A stretch of DNA of 64,000 bases from MADRE3 sp963718195. Its GTDB lineage: Bacteria > Desulfobacterota > Desulfobulbia > Desulfobulbales > Desulfocapsaceae. Below the pieces are notes generated by a model that saw only the letters and a program-made list of their open reading frames with translations, had not been told where the DNA came from and did not search any database. The position numbers and the translations under genes were made by a program. Below are positions 8,294-16,149 of the stretch, piece by piece. Numbering within the stretch: the stretch's first letter is position 1; every line of letters begins with the position of its first letter. The stretch spans positions 372,001-436,000 of the forward strand of contig CAVQYQ010000005.1 of NCBI GenBank assembly GCA_963718195.1, read 5' to 3'.

Positions 8294-9679
8294 ATGAAGA
8301 CGATCAATTGTTTCACTATTGCTGCGACCAGAAGCGGTGCCGGTAAAACCACTCTAACGATTGGTATCCTGGCTGCACTCATGCGCAGGAACCTCTCTGT
8401 TCAACCGTTCAAGTGCGGCCCGGATTTTATAGATCCAACCCTTCACCAGTCGATAACAAACCGGACATCATATAATCTTGACCTGAAGATGATGGGGCGC
8501 ATGGCCTGCCGGCAGACATTTTATGAGCATGCACTCACCAGTGACGTCTCAGTTCTTGAAGGAGTAATGGGGCTGTTTGATGGTGGCAGTGCCAGTACCG
8601 CATCTTTAGCAAAACTGCTCAACAGTCCTGTGGTCTTGATTATTGATGCCCGGTCCAGTGCAGAGAGCTGTGTTGCCGTTCTCAACGGCTTTCATGATTA
8701 TGATCCTGATGTGACGATTGCCGGGGTAATCTTTAACCGGATTGGCTCTGCCCGGCATAAGCAGTTAATAGAAGATGAAGTCCAGAGAAAAAGTTCTGTT
8801 GCGGTGCTGGGCTTCATGCCCCGTGATATCAACTTTGAGATTCCCGAGCGACACCTGGGGTTACACATGGGAGGTGAAAACCCTCTTTCGCATTCAGCAG
8901 TTGATTCTCTTGCTGATTGCATAGAAAAAAATCTCAAGCTTGATCATCTTCTTGATATGGAAACAGTTTGCTGTTTACCAGCCATTGATTCTGAATTTCA
9001 GCTAAGAAAACAGGCTGTAGCAAGGACTCACCATTCTGAAAAGATTGATATTGCTGTGGCGTCTGATGAAGCATTCTGTTTCTACTACAAGCAAAATTTT
9101 GAAATTCTCGAAAATGCAGGGTTCAGGTTGAACCGTTTCAGTCCTCTTTACGACAAGAAAATCCCCGATCATTGTCGGCTGGTCTATTTAGGCGGGGGGT
9201 ATCCGGAGTTATTTGCTGAAAAATTGGCATCAAACAGGGAAATGTTGGATAATCTCAGGGATATGCATGAACGAGGTGTAATCATTTATGCAGAATGCGG
9301 CGGGTTTATGTATTTATGCCAGGAGCTGGTAGATATGACAGGTACTATTCATGCAATGACCGGACTGTTTCCATTCAGGACTGTGATGAATAAGCATTTG
9401 AGAAAACTCGGTTATCGGCGAGCAAAGCTCCTGCAGAACACATTTCTTGGCAAAAAGGGCAGGGTGCTGCATGGCCATGAATTTCACTATTCGCACGTGA
9501 TTGAAAGCGAAGGGCAAGGCAGTCCTGAGGCCATAGATAGAATCTATGAACTTGATAATAATTCCCATGAAGGCTATCATTGCGGCTCTGCCATCGGGAG
9601 TTACCTTCATCTCCATTTTGGCAGAAATCCTGAAATCGCAGAATTTGTGTACACCCATCTTTCCTCTCATCGAATATAA
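8294..9679 (+). CDS. cbiA: Cobyrinate a,c-diamide synthase
   Basis: CbiA amidates the a and c carboxylates of cobyrinate using glutamine and ATP. The chosen ATG at 8294 lies two bases after the cbiB stop and gives 461 residues; the frame remains open upstream but that part only overlaps cbiB out of frame. The P-loop is TRSGAGKTTL (about residues 12-21). PFKCGPDFIDPTLH follows, a strong CbiA signature, then EGVMGLFDG. The C-terminal class I glutaminase domain has Cys335 in YAECGGFMYL and a histidine in the SYLHLHF region. The assignment is secure. Confidence 0.95.
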   Translation: MKTINCFTIAATRSGAGKTTLTIGILAALMRRNLSVQPFKCGPDFIDPTLHQSITNRTSYNLDLKMMGRMACRQTFYEHALTSDVSVLEGVMGLFDGGSASTASLAKLLNSPVVLIIDARSSAESCVAVLNGFHDYDPDVTIAGVIFNRIGSARHKQLIEDEVQRKSSVAVLGFMPRDINFEIPERHLGLHMGGENPLSHSAVDSLADCIEKNLKLDHLLDMETVCCLPAIDSEFQLRKQAVARTHHSEKIDIAVASDEAFCFYYKQNFEILENAGFRLNRFSPLYDKKIPDHCRLVYLGGGYPELFAEKLASNREMLDNLRDMHERGVIIYAECGGFMYLCQELVDMTGTIHAMTGLFPFRTVMNKHLRKLGYRRAKLLQNTFLGKKGRVLHGHEFHYSHVIESEGQGSPEAIDRIYELDNNSHEGYHCGSAIGSYLHLHFGRNPEIAEFVYTHLSSHRI

Positions 9680-9683
9680 TACT

Positions 9684-10325
9684 ATGAAACGATTGACAAA
9701 AATTGATCCGGGCAATATTGAGCAGGCAAGTTTTCAAATAATTAAAAACGAGTTCTTTAAACAAACCTCTATTGACCCCCATCAATTTCCTGCTGATACA
9801 TTTAAGGTAATCCAGAGAGTGGTGCATGCCACGGGAGATTTTTCGTTCGCCCAAAGCCTCTTTTTCCATACGGATGCAGTAAATAGAGGAATTGCAGCCA
9901 TTCGTGCAGGGAAAAACATTTATTGTGATGTCACCATGGCAGCCTCAGGTATAAGTTCGAAGCTGCTCGCCCGCCACGGTGGAAAAGTTATATGCCATAT
10001 CAATGATCCAAGAATTGAAGAGGAAGCCAGAAATCAGGGAAAGACCAGGACGGAAACAGCATTGGCGAAAATTGCAGGTGAGAATGTTGGCATTATTTCA
10101 ATAGGAAATGCCCCAACCGCTCTTGTTAAAGCCATGAAGATGATAGAGCAGGGTGAACTCACTCCTGACCTGTTGATCGGGGTGCCGGTTGGATTTGTAA
10201 ATGCAGCGGAGTCCAAGGCAATTCTTCAGGATAAAAACTATCCGTTTATCACCTGTACAGGGCGAAAAGGCGGCTCACCTGTCGCTGTTGCCATCGTTAA
10301 CGCCTTGATCAGGCTTGCAGAATAA
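9684..10325 (+). CDS. cbiC: Cobalt-precorrin-8 methylmutase
   Basis: CbiC moves the C11 methyl group to C12, turning cobalt-precorrin-8 into cobyrinate. The ATG at 9684 gives 213 residues, the usual family length, and begins MKRLTKIDPGNIEQASF. A longer in-frame extension over the end of cbiA exists but is not conserved-looking. The catalytic histidine is His48 in QRVVHATGDFSF. Further on are GKNIYCDVTMAASGI, GNAPTALVKAM and GVPVGFVNAAESK, all diagnostic. It is the last cobalamin gene of this operon, 107 nt before ndk. Confidence 0.95.
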   Translation: MKRLTKIDPGNIEQASFQIIKNEFFKQTSIDPHQFPADTFKVIQRVVHATGDFSFAQSLFFHTDAVNRGIAAIRAGKNIYCDVTMAASGISSKLLARHGGKVICHINDPRIEEEARNQGKTRTETALAKIAGENVGIISIGNAPTALVKAMKMIEQGELTPDLLIGVPVGFVNAAESKAILQDKNYPFITCTGRKGGSPVAVAIVNALIRLAE

Positions 10326-10432
10326 TAATTATACACCGCAGCCAGTCTTCCTTCGTCTTGACAAACAGAAACACTGATGCTACAGGTGTTCGGTCATTAC
10401 CCCATCATTATTTAACAAAGAGGATAGAGCGC

Positions 10433-10846
10433 ATGGAAAGAACATTTGCCATTATTAAACCTGATGCCTTCTCAGCCGGCAATGCAGGAAAAATAATCAG
10501 CCGTATTTACCAGGAAGAATTCAGGATTGTTGGTCTGAAAAAACTTTTCCTCAGTAAAAGAGAGGCTGAGGGATTCTATTACGTCCACAAGGATCGCCCA
10601 TTTTTTGATGAGCTGACTGATTTTATGAGCAGCGGACCGTGCATCGTCATGGTACTTGAGGCAGAGGGAGCAATATTAAAATGGCGTAACCTCATGGGGG
10701 CTACAAATCCCGGAGAAGCGGACGAGGGTACCCTGAGAAGAGAATTTGGTTCATCTGTCGGTGAAAATGCCACTCATGGATCGGATGCCCCAGAAACAGC
10801 GAGGTTTGAAATTTCATACTTTTTTTCTGGTCTGGAGCTCCTGTAG
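10433..10846 (+). CDS. ndk: Nucleoside diphosphate kinase
   Basis: Ndk equilibrates nucleoside di- and triphosphates through a phosphohistidine. The ATG at 10433, eight bases after an AGAGGATAG ribosome site, gives 137 residues and the canonical beginning MERTFAIIKPDA. The active-site histidine is His115 in ENATHGSDAPE. An in-frame TTG start further upstream would only add a non-conserved extension. It may be transcribed with the cobalamin operon, since I see no terminator in the 107 nt before it; GTP supply for CobU is a conceivable but unproven link. Confidence 0.96.
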   Translation: MERTFAIIKPDAFSAGNAGKIISRIYQEEFRIVGLKKLFLSKREAEGFYYVHKDRPFFDELTDFMSSGPCIVMVLEAEGAILKWRNLMGATNPGEADEGTLRREFGSSVGENATHGSDAPETARFEISYFFSGLELL

Positions 10847-10853
10847 ATAGCAT

Positions 10854-10893
10854 ACGGGAGCTTGTTTTACGATAATCATCGAAGAGCTCCCGT
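10854..10893. repeat. Inverted repeat between convergent ndk and xseA
   Basis: The arms ACGGGAGCT (10854-10862) and AGCTCCCGT (10885-10893) are perfectly complementary with a 22-nt loop. The repeat starts seven bases after the ndk stop, in the 107-nt convergent gap before the 3' end of xseA, where a bidirectional terminator would be expected. No T-run follows on either strand, so a Rho-independent terminator is not certain. Confidence 0.4.
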
Positions 10894-10953
10894 TGCCATA
10901 TCAGTCTTGTGAACATCCCCATCATTGTTTTGAAATTCTCCAAGACACCGCAG

Positions 10954-12342
10954 TCAACTGCGCCTTACAACCCGGCAGTTAAGTGACCCACGGTGAAGAC
11001 GTACGTCCACTGAATCTCCTGGCTCCACCTGTTCTGAGTCATATATTACTATGTCGGTCTGTGGTCTGCAGACAATAGCATATCCTCTTGAAAGTGTTGC
11101 CAGAGGGCTCACCGAATCAAGGACTGCCGCGGTCTCCTGGAGACGGGAAAGTTTTCTTTCAAGTTGAGACTCAATTCCTCTCAACAATTTTTCAGTACAA
11201 AAATTCAGCCTGACCTGGTGAAGATTAAGCTTGTTTAACGGGGACAATTGTTCGAGATGGGCTACCTGATACTGCAGTGCTGCCTTCTTTTTCAAGATCT
11301 GGGATGACATCGTGTCAACAAGAACGCTCTTCAACCCATCAAGCTGCATGGTTTTTGTGTAAAAGAATGCATCAAAAAGAGAGAGAAAATGGCTGGTCTG
11401 CGGGACACGATACTGTACCGTCTCAAGCTGCCAGTGCATTGTTCGTGCAATTCGTTGCATCAAACGGTTAATTTTGCCCTGCAGTTCTTGTGGTTGAGGC
11501 ACCAAACGTTCTGCTGCAGCAGTCGGTGTTGCACATCTGAGATCGGCACAATAATCTGCAATAGTGACATCGATTTCATGCCCGACGGCAGAGACTATCG
11601 GGACTGAATTTTTAAAAATGGATCGTCCAACGGACTCTTCATTGAAGGCCCATAAATCTTCTATCGACCCGCCACCCCGGCATAAGACAATCACATCGGG
11701 CTGAAGCAGTTCAGCTTTTTCAAGAGCTGAGACAATTTCAGCAGCTGCTTCTGCTCCCTGAACCCTGACCGGCAGGAGCTGAATGGATAGATCAGCATTT
11801 CGTTTATAGCAGACAGAGAGAAAATCGTGCACTGCTGCTCCGGTGGGCGAAGTTACTAATATGATTTTTTTTATGAATTGGGGAATCTTCTGTTTGCGGA
11901 TCTGATCAAAGAGTCCTTCTCCCATCAGTTTTTGCTTCAATTGTTCGAAGGCAATCTGCAAGTGACCTGACCCGCAGAAATCTACAGAATCAATGATGAT
12001 CTGATACTCACCGCGTGGCTCATAAACGGTAATTCTGCCATCACAAATAACCTGCTGACCATCTTCGAGCTGTTTCACGAGATTTCTGGACTGGCTTTTG
12101 AAAAGTACAGCACGTATCTGGGCGTTTTCGTCTTTGAGGTTGAAATAGTGGTGACCTGAATGAGGTTTTCGCACATTTGAGATCTCTCCGGATATTCGAA
12201 CAAATCGAAATCGGTGTTCGAAAAGAGATTTAATCTCTTTAGTAATCTGACTGACGGTTTTAATGCTTTTCTGGATGTCGTCTGCTAGCATCTGAGCCTG
12301 TATGATTTGAGAATGAAATGGAGTCCTTTTACTGATAGACAC
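10954..12342 (-). CDS. xseA: Exodeoxyribonuclease VII large subunit
   Basis: XseA is the catalytic subunit of exonuclease VII, which degrades single-stranded DNA to oligonucleotides. The 462-residue protein has an N-terminal OB-fold with RFRFVRISGEISNVRKPHSGHHYFNLKD (split here only for description; residues about 46-73). The central catalytic domain has LVTSPTGAAVHD and CRGGGSIEDLWAFNEE, followed by AVGHEIDVTIADYCADLRCATPTAA, and a long helical C-terminal region follows. The first methionine gives some 30 residues before the OB-fold, slightly longer than usual, so a start at the internal Met18 is possible. No xseB is adjacent. It is transcribed divergently from the TPR protein gene. Confidence 0.94.
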   Translation of the reverse strand: MSISKRTPFHSQIIQAQMLADDIQKSIKTVSQITKEIKSLFEHRFRFVRISGEISNVRKPHSGHHYFNLKDENAQIRAVLFKSQSRNLVKQLEDGQQVICDGRITVYEPRGEYQIIIDSVDFCGSGHLQIAFEQLKQKLMGEGLFDQIRKQKIPQFIKKIILVTSPTGAAVHDFLSVCYKRNADLSIQLLPVRVQGAEAAAEIVSALEKAELLQPDVIVLCRGGGSIEDLWAFNEESVGRSIFKNSVPIVSAVGHEIDVTIADYCADLRCATPTAAAERLVPQPQELQGKINRLMQRIARTMHWQLETVQYRVPQTSHFLSLFDAFFYTKTMQLDGLKSVLVDTMSSQILKKKAALQYQVAHLEQLSPLNKLNLHQVRLNFCTEKLLRGIESQLERKLSRLQETAAVLDSVSPLATLSRGYAIVCRPQTDIVIYDSEQVEPGDSVDVRLHRGSLNCRVVRRS

Positions 12343-12424
12343 GTGTCAGCTTTTATACTATAAATGTCTGCGCAGGTTTACACAAATTGTTATGAATTAA
12401 CACTATAGTATTTGGAGGCTGTAC

Positions 12425-13120
12425 ATGGCTGAGAAAAGTGCCTTTGAGAAAATTCATGTGGATGAAACAGAGAAAGCTGATCTAGGTGGCGTCTTAGAGC
12501 AGATGAATCTTCCCCCGGCTGTTGTTACTTTCGTTCGAGAAAACAAACGGTTGGTGCAAGTCTGTATAGGTGTCATTGTCATTGCCGTTGTCGCCTGGTC
12601 CCTGTATGACTCCTATCGGGACAAGCAGGTTGAAGCGGGAGCGTCTGCACTCTCTGTTGCAGTTGACCAGGAGGACAGCCAGAAAAAAGTTGAACAGCTC
12701 GCAACTGTGTCTGAAGAGTACTCAGGAACATCATCTGCACAATGGGCAAAGGTTAATGCCGCCCATGAAATGATCAGGACTGGTCAGCAGGAAGAGGCGC
12801 TCACCCTGTACAAGGAAGTTCTTGACGAGACCGACACGTCATCACCATTATTTCCCCTGTTGCTTATCGGCCTGGCTCAGGGATATGAATCCAATGAGAA
12901 TTTTGCTGAAGCTCAAGCACACTATGAAAAAATCAAACTCCTAGAGGGTTATCAGGATGTCGGCTATATGGGATTGGCAAGAATCAGTGAAGCGCAGGGG
13001 GATAACCAGAGCGCTCTTCAGATATATGAAGAGTATCTCGCGACGCTCATGAGTGTAAATGACCAGGGTCAGAAGAGTCTGGTTGAAGAAAAAATGGCCC
13101 GACTGAAAGCAATGCTGTGA
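12425..13120 (+). CDS. Membrane-anchored tetratricopeptide-repeat protein, YfgM-like
   Basis: The 231-residue protein has a hydrophilic cytoplasmic N-terminus of about 45 residues, one membrane helix (roughly residues 46-63, VQVCIGVIVIAVVAWSLY) and an extracytoplasmic helical region with TPR-like segments (WAKVNAAHEMIRTGQQEEALTLY and ARISEAQGDNQSALQIYEEY). This layout resembles the YfgM/TPR_21 family, ancillary proteins of the periplasmic chaperone network, but a precise role cannot be claimed. A GGAGG site precedes the ATG. Its stop codon overlaps the panC GTG start by four bases, so the two genes are translationally coupled although no functional link is evident. Confidence 0.75.
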   Translation: MAEKSAFEKIHVDETEKADLGGVLEQMNLPPAVVTFVRENKRLVQVCIGVIVIAVVAWSLYDSYRDKQVEAGASALSVAVDQEDSQKKVEQLATVSEEYSGTSSAQWAKVNAAHEMIRTGQQEEALTLYKEVLDETDTSSPLFPLLLIGLAQGYESNENFAEAQAHYEKIKLLEGYQDVGYMGLARISEAQGDNQSALQIYEEYLATLMSVNDQGQKSLVEEKMARLKAML

Positions 13121-13977
13121 TCACAGAGCCGAAAATAATAAATACCAGCCGGATTATTAGAGCGTGGCAGGAAAAAAAATATATCATCTGCCTTGTTCCT
13201 ACCATGGGATATTTTCACGATGGGCACATCGGCTTGATGAAATTGGCTCGAAAACGTGCAGACAAAGTTGTTGTCAGTTTGTTTGTTAACCCCGCGCAAT
13301 TTGGTCCCGGTGAAGACCTGGACAACTATCCACAGGATTTTGAGAGCGATTCGGCCCATGCTCAAAAGGCGGGTGTTGATCTGCTCTTCTGTCCCGCAGC
13401 TTCCGAAATGTACCAGGATGTCCACCAGACAACCGTCCAGGTCACCGATCTCTCCCTGGGAATGTGTGGCATTGACCGCCCAGAACATTTCAGAGGGGTG
13501 ACGACTGTTGTCAGCAAGCTCTTTAATATTATTGCACCCGATATGGCAGTTTTCGGGGAAAAAGATTTTCAGCAGCTGGTAATTATAAAAAAGATGGTCT
13601 CCGATTTGAACTTCCCGGTGAAAATTTTAGGTCATGAGATCGTTAGAGAACCTGATGGTCTGGCCATGAGTTCCAGAAATGCTTATCTGAATAAAGCCGA
13701 ACGAAACGCAGCAACACTGCTCTTCAAAGCGCTCGATGAGGCGCGTAAGCAAGTGGAGATGTCTGATTCTGAGCTTGATTCAAAGTCAATACTGGATACA
13801 GCTAAGCGACTTATTGAAGCTAATAATGCATGCTCTGTTGATTACCTGACCATAGTAGATCCGTACACGCTGAAACCAAAAACGCGTATCGACAGTGATT
13901 GCAGGATAGCAGGGGCAATGAAGATTAATAACAGAATAAGATTGATTGACAATATGGTGCTCAGCCCTAGAACCTGA
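13117..13977 (+). CDS. panC: Pantothenate synthetase
   Basis: PanC condenses pantoate and beta-alanine with ATP to form pantothenate, the coenzyme A precursor. The 286-residue protein has the nucleotidyl-transferase motif PTMGYFHDGH (about residues 28-37), in which HDGH corresponds to the HxGH signature. FVNPAQFGPGEDLDNYPQ and the C-terminal SSRNAYL loop are also characteristic. The start is a GTG inside the stop codon of the TPR gene (GTGA overlap). No panB or panD lies nearby. Confidence 0.95.
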   Translation: MITEPKIINTSRIIRAWQEKKYIICLVPTMGYFHDGHIGLMKLARKRADKVVVSLFVNPAQFGPGEDLDNYPQDFESDSAHAQKAGVDLLFCPAASEMYQDVHQTTVQVTDLSLGMCGIDRPEHFRGVTTVVSKLFNIIAPDMAVFGEKDFQQLVIIKKMVSDLNFPVKILGHEIVREPDGLAMSSRNAYLNKAERNAATLLFKALDEARKQVEMSDSELDSKSILDTAKRLIEANNACSVDYLTIVDPYTLKPKTRIDSDCRIAGAMKINNRIRLIDNMVLSPRT

Positions 13978-14094
13978 GGTATTCTGATCTATCTCAGCTC
14001 AGGCCGCAAATAAGATCAAGACAAGCGCTGGAAGCTGATTACCCAGTGTTTTCAATAGCACAAAATTCTTTCATATCGATGGAGGAGGACTCAA

Positions 14095-15297
14095 ATGCCT
14101 GGTTTTGAAATATTTGGTCAGGAAGAAAAAGATCAAATCATGGATGTTTTGGATACGGGGGTGTTATTCCGGTATGAATTTGGAGAGCAGCGCAAAGGGA
14201 TCTACAAGGTCAAAGAATTCGAAGATAAGTTCGCGAATTATACCGGTACCCGTTATGCCCAGGCAGTGACCTCAGGTAGCACCGCCCTGAAAGTGGCACT
14301 GATCGGTATGGGGATAGGTTCCGGGGACGAGGTTATAACTCAGGGTTTTACCTTTGTTGCTACCTGGGAGGCGATTTTGGAGGTTGGAGCCATCCCGGTG
14401 TTTACCGAAATTGACGAAACCCTAAACATGGACCCGGCGGACCTGAAAAAAAAGATAACAGATAAAACCCGCTGTATCATACCGGTCCATATGCTTGGTT
14501 CGGCAGCGCGTATTGCTGAAATTGTGGGGATTGGAAACCAATTTAATATTCCTGTGCTGGAAGATACCGCCCAGGCTGCTGGTGGCCGGATAAAAGGAAA
14601 ACACCTCGGCTCTTTCGGTACCTGTGGGACCTTTTCTTTTGATTCTGTGAAGACAATGACCACCGGTGAAGGTGGTATGGTAATTACCGACAATAAAGAG
14701 CTCTGGAGAAACATGTCGGAATATCATGATCATGGACATGACCACGCGGTGAACCCAGGTGGACGAGGAGGCGAAGGCAGGAATTTTGTTGGCTTCAATT
14801 ACCGAATGATGGAGCTTCAGGGAGCGATAGGAATCGCACAGCTGGCCAAACTTGATTCCATGGTTGCTGCCCAGAAAGCTCATAAAGCACGATTGAAGCA
14901 GGCTGCTGCTCAAATCTCTGGGGTAAATTTTCGTGTGCTTGTTGATGAACCTGGCGATTCTGCCACGTTCTTTACTTTTATTCTCGGGAGTCGGGAGCAG
15001 CGGCTGGCCGTGCAGAAAGTCCTGATAGAAGAAGGACTCCCCCCGATATGCTGGGCTGATAACAGCTGGCATTTTTACCCAAAATGGGAACATTTACTGG
15101 CAGGAGCAACACTTGCTAAAAATGGTTGGCCTTTTGCCGAGCCGGGAGGCAGAAAACGGGTAATTTATGACCCTGCGGCGTTACCGAAATCAGCGGACCT
15201 GCTCTCAAGAACACTCGTATTCCCTATTTCGATAAAGATGAGTGAAAAACAGCTCCAGAAACTCGAAGGGGCGCTTGCAAAGGCTGCTTCAGTCTGA
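14095..15297 (+). CDS. DegT/DnrJ/EryC1/StrS-family PLP aminotransferase
   Basis: This is a 400-residue sugar-aminotransferase-fold protein. The N-terminal part has VTSGSTALKVALIGMGIGSGDEVI, then EDTAQAAGG, and the PLP lysine is Lys186 in FSFDSVKTMTTGEGGM. Members usually transaminate nucleotide-linked keto-sugars, yet here no sugar nucleotide or glycosyltransferase genes surround it, so the substrate is unknown. The C-terminal region (WADNSWHFYPKWEHLL) suggests a subfamily acting on a small or unusual substrate. A strong GGAGGAGG ribosome site precedes the ATG. The gene appears monocistronic, ending 30 nt before a convergent hydrolase gene. Confidence 0.85.
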   Translation: MPGFEIFGQEEKDQIMDVLDTGVLFRYEFGEQRKGIYKVKEFEDKFANYTGTRYAQAVTSGSTALKVALIGMGIGSGDEVITQGFTFVATWEAILEVGAIPVFTEIDETLNMDPADLKKKITDKTRCIIPVHMLGSAARIAEIVGIGNQFNIPVLEDTAQAAGGRIKGKHLGSFGTCGTFSFDSVKTMTTGEGGMVITDNKELWRNMSEYHDHGHDHAVNPGGRGGEGRNFVGFNYRMMELQGAIGIAQLAKLDSMVAAQKAHKARLKQAAAQISGVNFRVLVDEPGDSATFFTFILGSREQRLAVQKVLIEEGLPPICWADNSWHFYPKWEHLLAGATLAKNGWPFAEPGGRKRVIYDPAALPKSADLLSRTLVFPISIKMSEKQLQKLEGALAKAASV

Positions 15298-15326
15298 GGT
15301 TGTGAGATAGGTTGATTTTACCTGTT

Positions 15327-15689
15327 TTATCTGTAGAACTTATGTGAGCCGTACTGGGCGACATAGGTGTAATCCGACGCCCACTCAGGAGTGATCGACT
15401 CAAGGTGATAATGGGTTGCCCCCTTGGTGAAATCATTCGTCTGTAGTGCGATGTAAACCGACTGCAGACACTTGAGAAATGCTGTGGGATCATCCGGGAT
15501 GTACGATTCTTTCTGGAATGTCCAGCTGAACTGATATGGCTGCCTGACAACCTCTTTGACTGGTAGATTGCCTTTGTTTGCCCTGTTAAGGGTCACGTGA
15601 GCAACGGCAACCTGGCCGATTTGTGGCTCTGATCGGGCTTCATGGTATACATTCAGTGTGAGCCAGAGTATAGCTTCTAGTAGTGTCAT
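15327..15689 (-). CDS. SleB-like cell wall hydrolase (Hydrolase_2 family)
   Basis: The 120-residue protein is essentially one Hydrolase_2 domain of the SleB/CwlJ cell-wall hydrolase type, thought to cleave peptidoglycan glycan strands. It starts close to the catalytic motif: NVYHEARSEPQIGQVAVAHV holds the conserved glutamate. QPYQFSW and GATHYH are further family motifs. No signal peptide or membrane anchor is visible, unlike most chromosomal SleB proteins and more like phage lysins, but there are no phage genes around it. It is transcribed alone on the minus strand, convergent with the aminotransferase gene. Confidence 0.8.
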   Translation of the reverse strand: MTLLEAILWLTLNVYHEARSEPQIGQVAVAHVTLNRANKGNLPVKEVVRQPYQFSWTFQKESYIPDDPTAFLKCLQSVYIALQTNDFTKGATHYHLESITPEWASDYTYVAQYGSHKFYR

Positions 15690-16149
15690 GTTTTTTCTCC
15701 CGTCAGCGCTTCTGGAGTACTTTAATCACTTACAGAATTTCATGGGAGCGACATAAGTTATCTGCATTTCGAAGTGCGTTTGTCAATTAAAAGAAGATTA
15801 AGAACTTCGAAGTGCGTGAGTATATATACGAAACGTATTTGCTATTAAGAATTCCTGACAATATAGGGCAAAAATATATATGCTTGAGGGCTAGAGTCAA
15901 GTAAAAAAACTCCATTGATGGTTATGTTATTGATAACACTATGGAATTGTAATTACATAATAAATACATAAGCTTAGATAGTTTTCCGGGCCCCTGTAAG
16001 CATTTAACCGTCCGGGATTTCGATAAATGTTTCTGCCGTCAAAAACCCTGCAGCCGAAACGATACGATCGGATTGAAATAATGATCAGGGAGATGCTGCG
16101 ATATAACGCCATCCATTCGGCCGTCTTGTCCTCAGGATAGAGAAAAATA
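15690..16149. other. AT-rich intergenic region of 460 bp
   Basis: This stretch separates two minus-strand genes and contains no convincing reading frame. It includes the promoter side of the SleB-like gene and the 3' flank of the receiver/PPDK-N gene. The only structure I see is a pair of 12-bp direct repeats at 15768-15779 and 15806-15817. A 76-codon minus-strand frame at 15939-16169 has no recognisable composition or motif and runs into the neighbouring gene out of frame. Confidence 0.5.
15768..15817. repeat. Two 12-bp direct repeats, TTCGAAGTGCGT
   Basis: TTCGAAGTGCGT occurs at 15768-15779 and again at 15806-15817, 38 bp apart start to start, that is a little under four helical turns. They lie 80-130 bp upstream of the SleB-like gene start on the minus strand. 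The arrangement could be a binding site for a dimeric regulator; it could also be chance in an AT-rich spacer. Confidence 0.4.
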
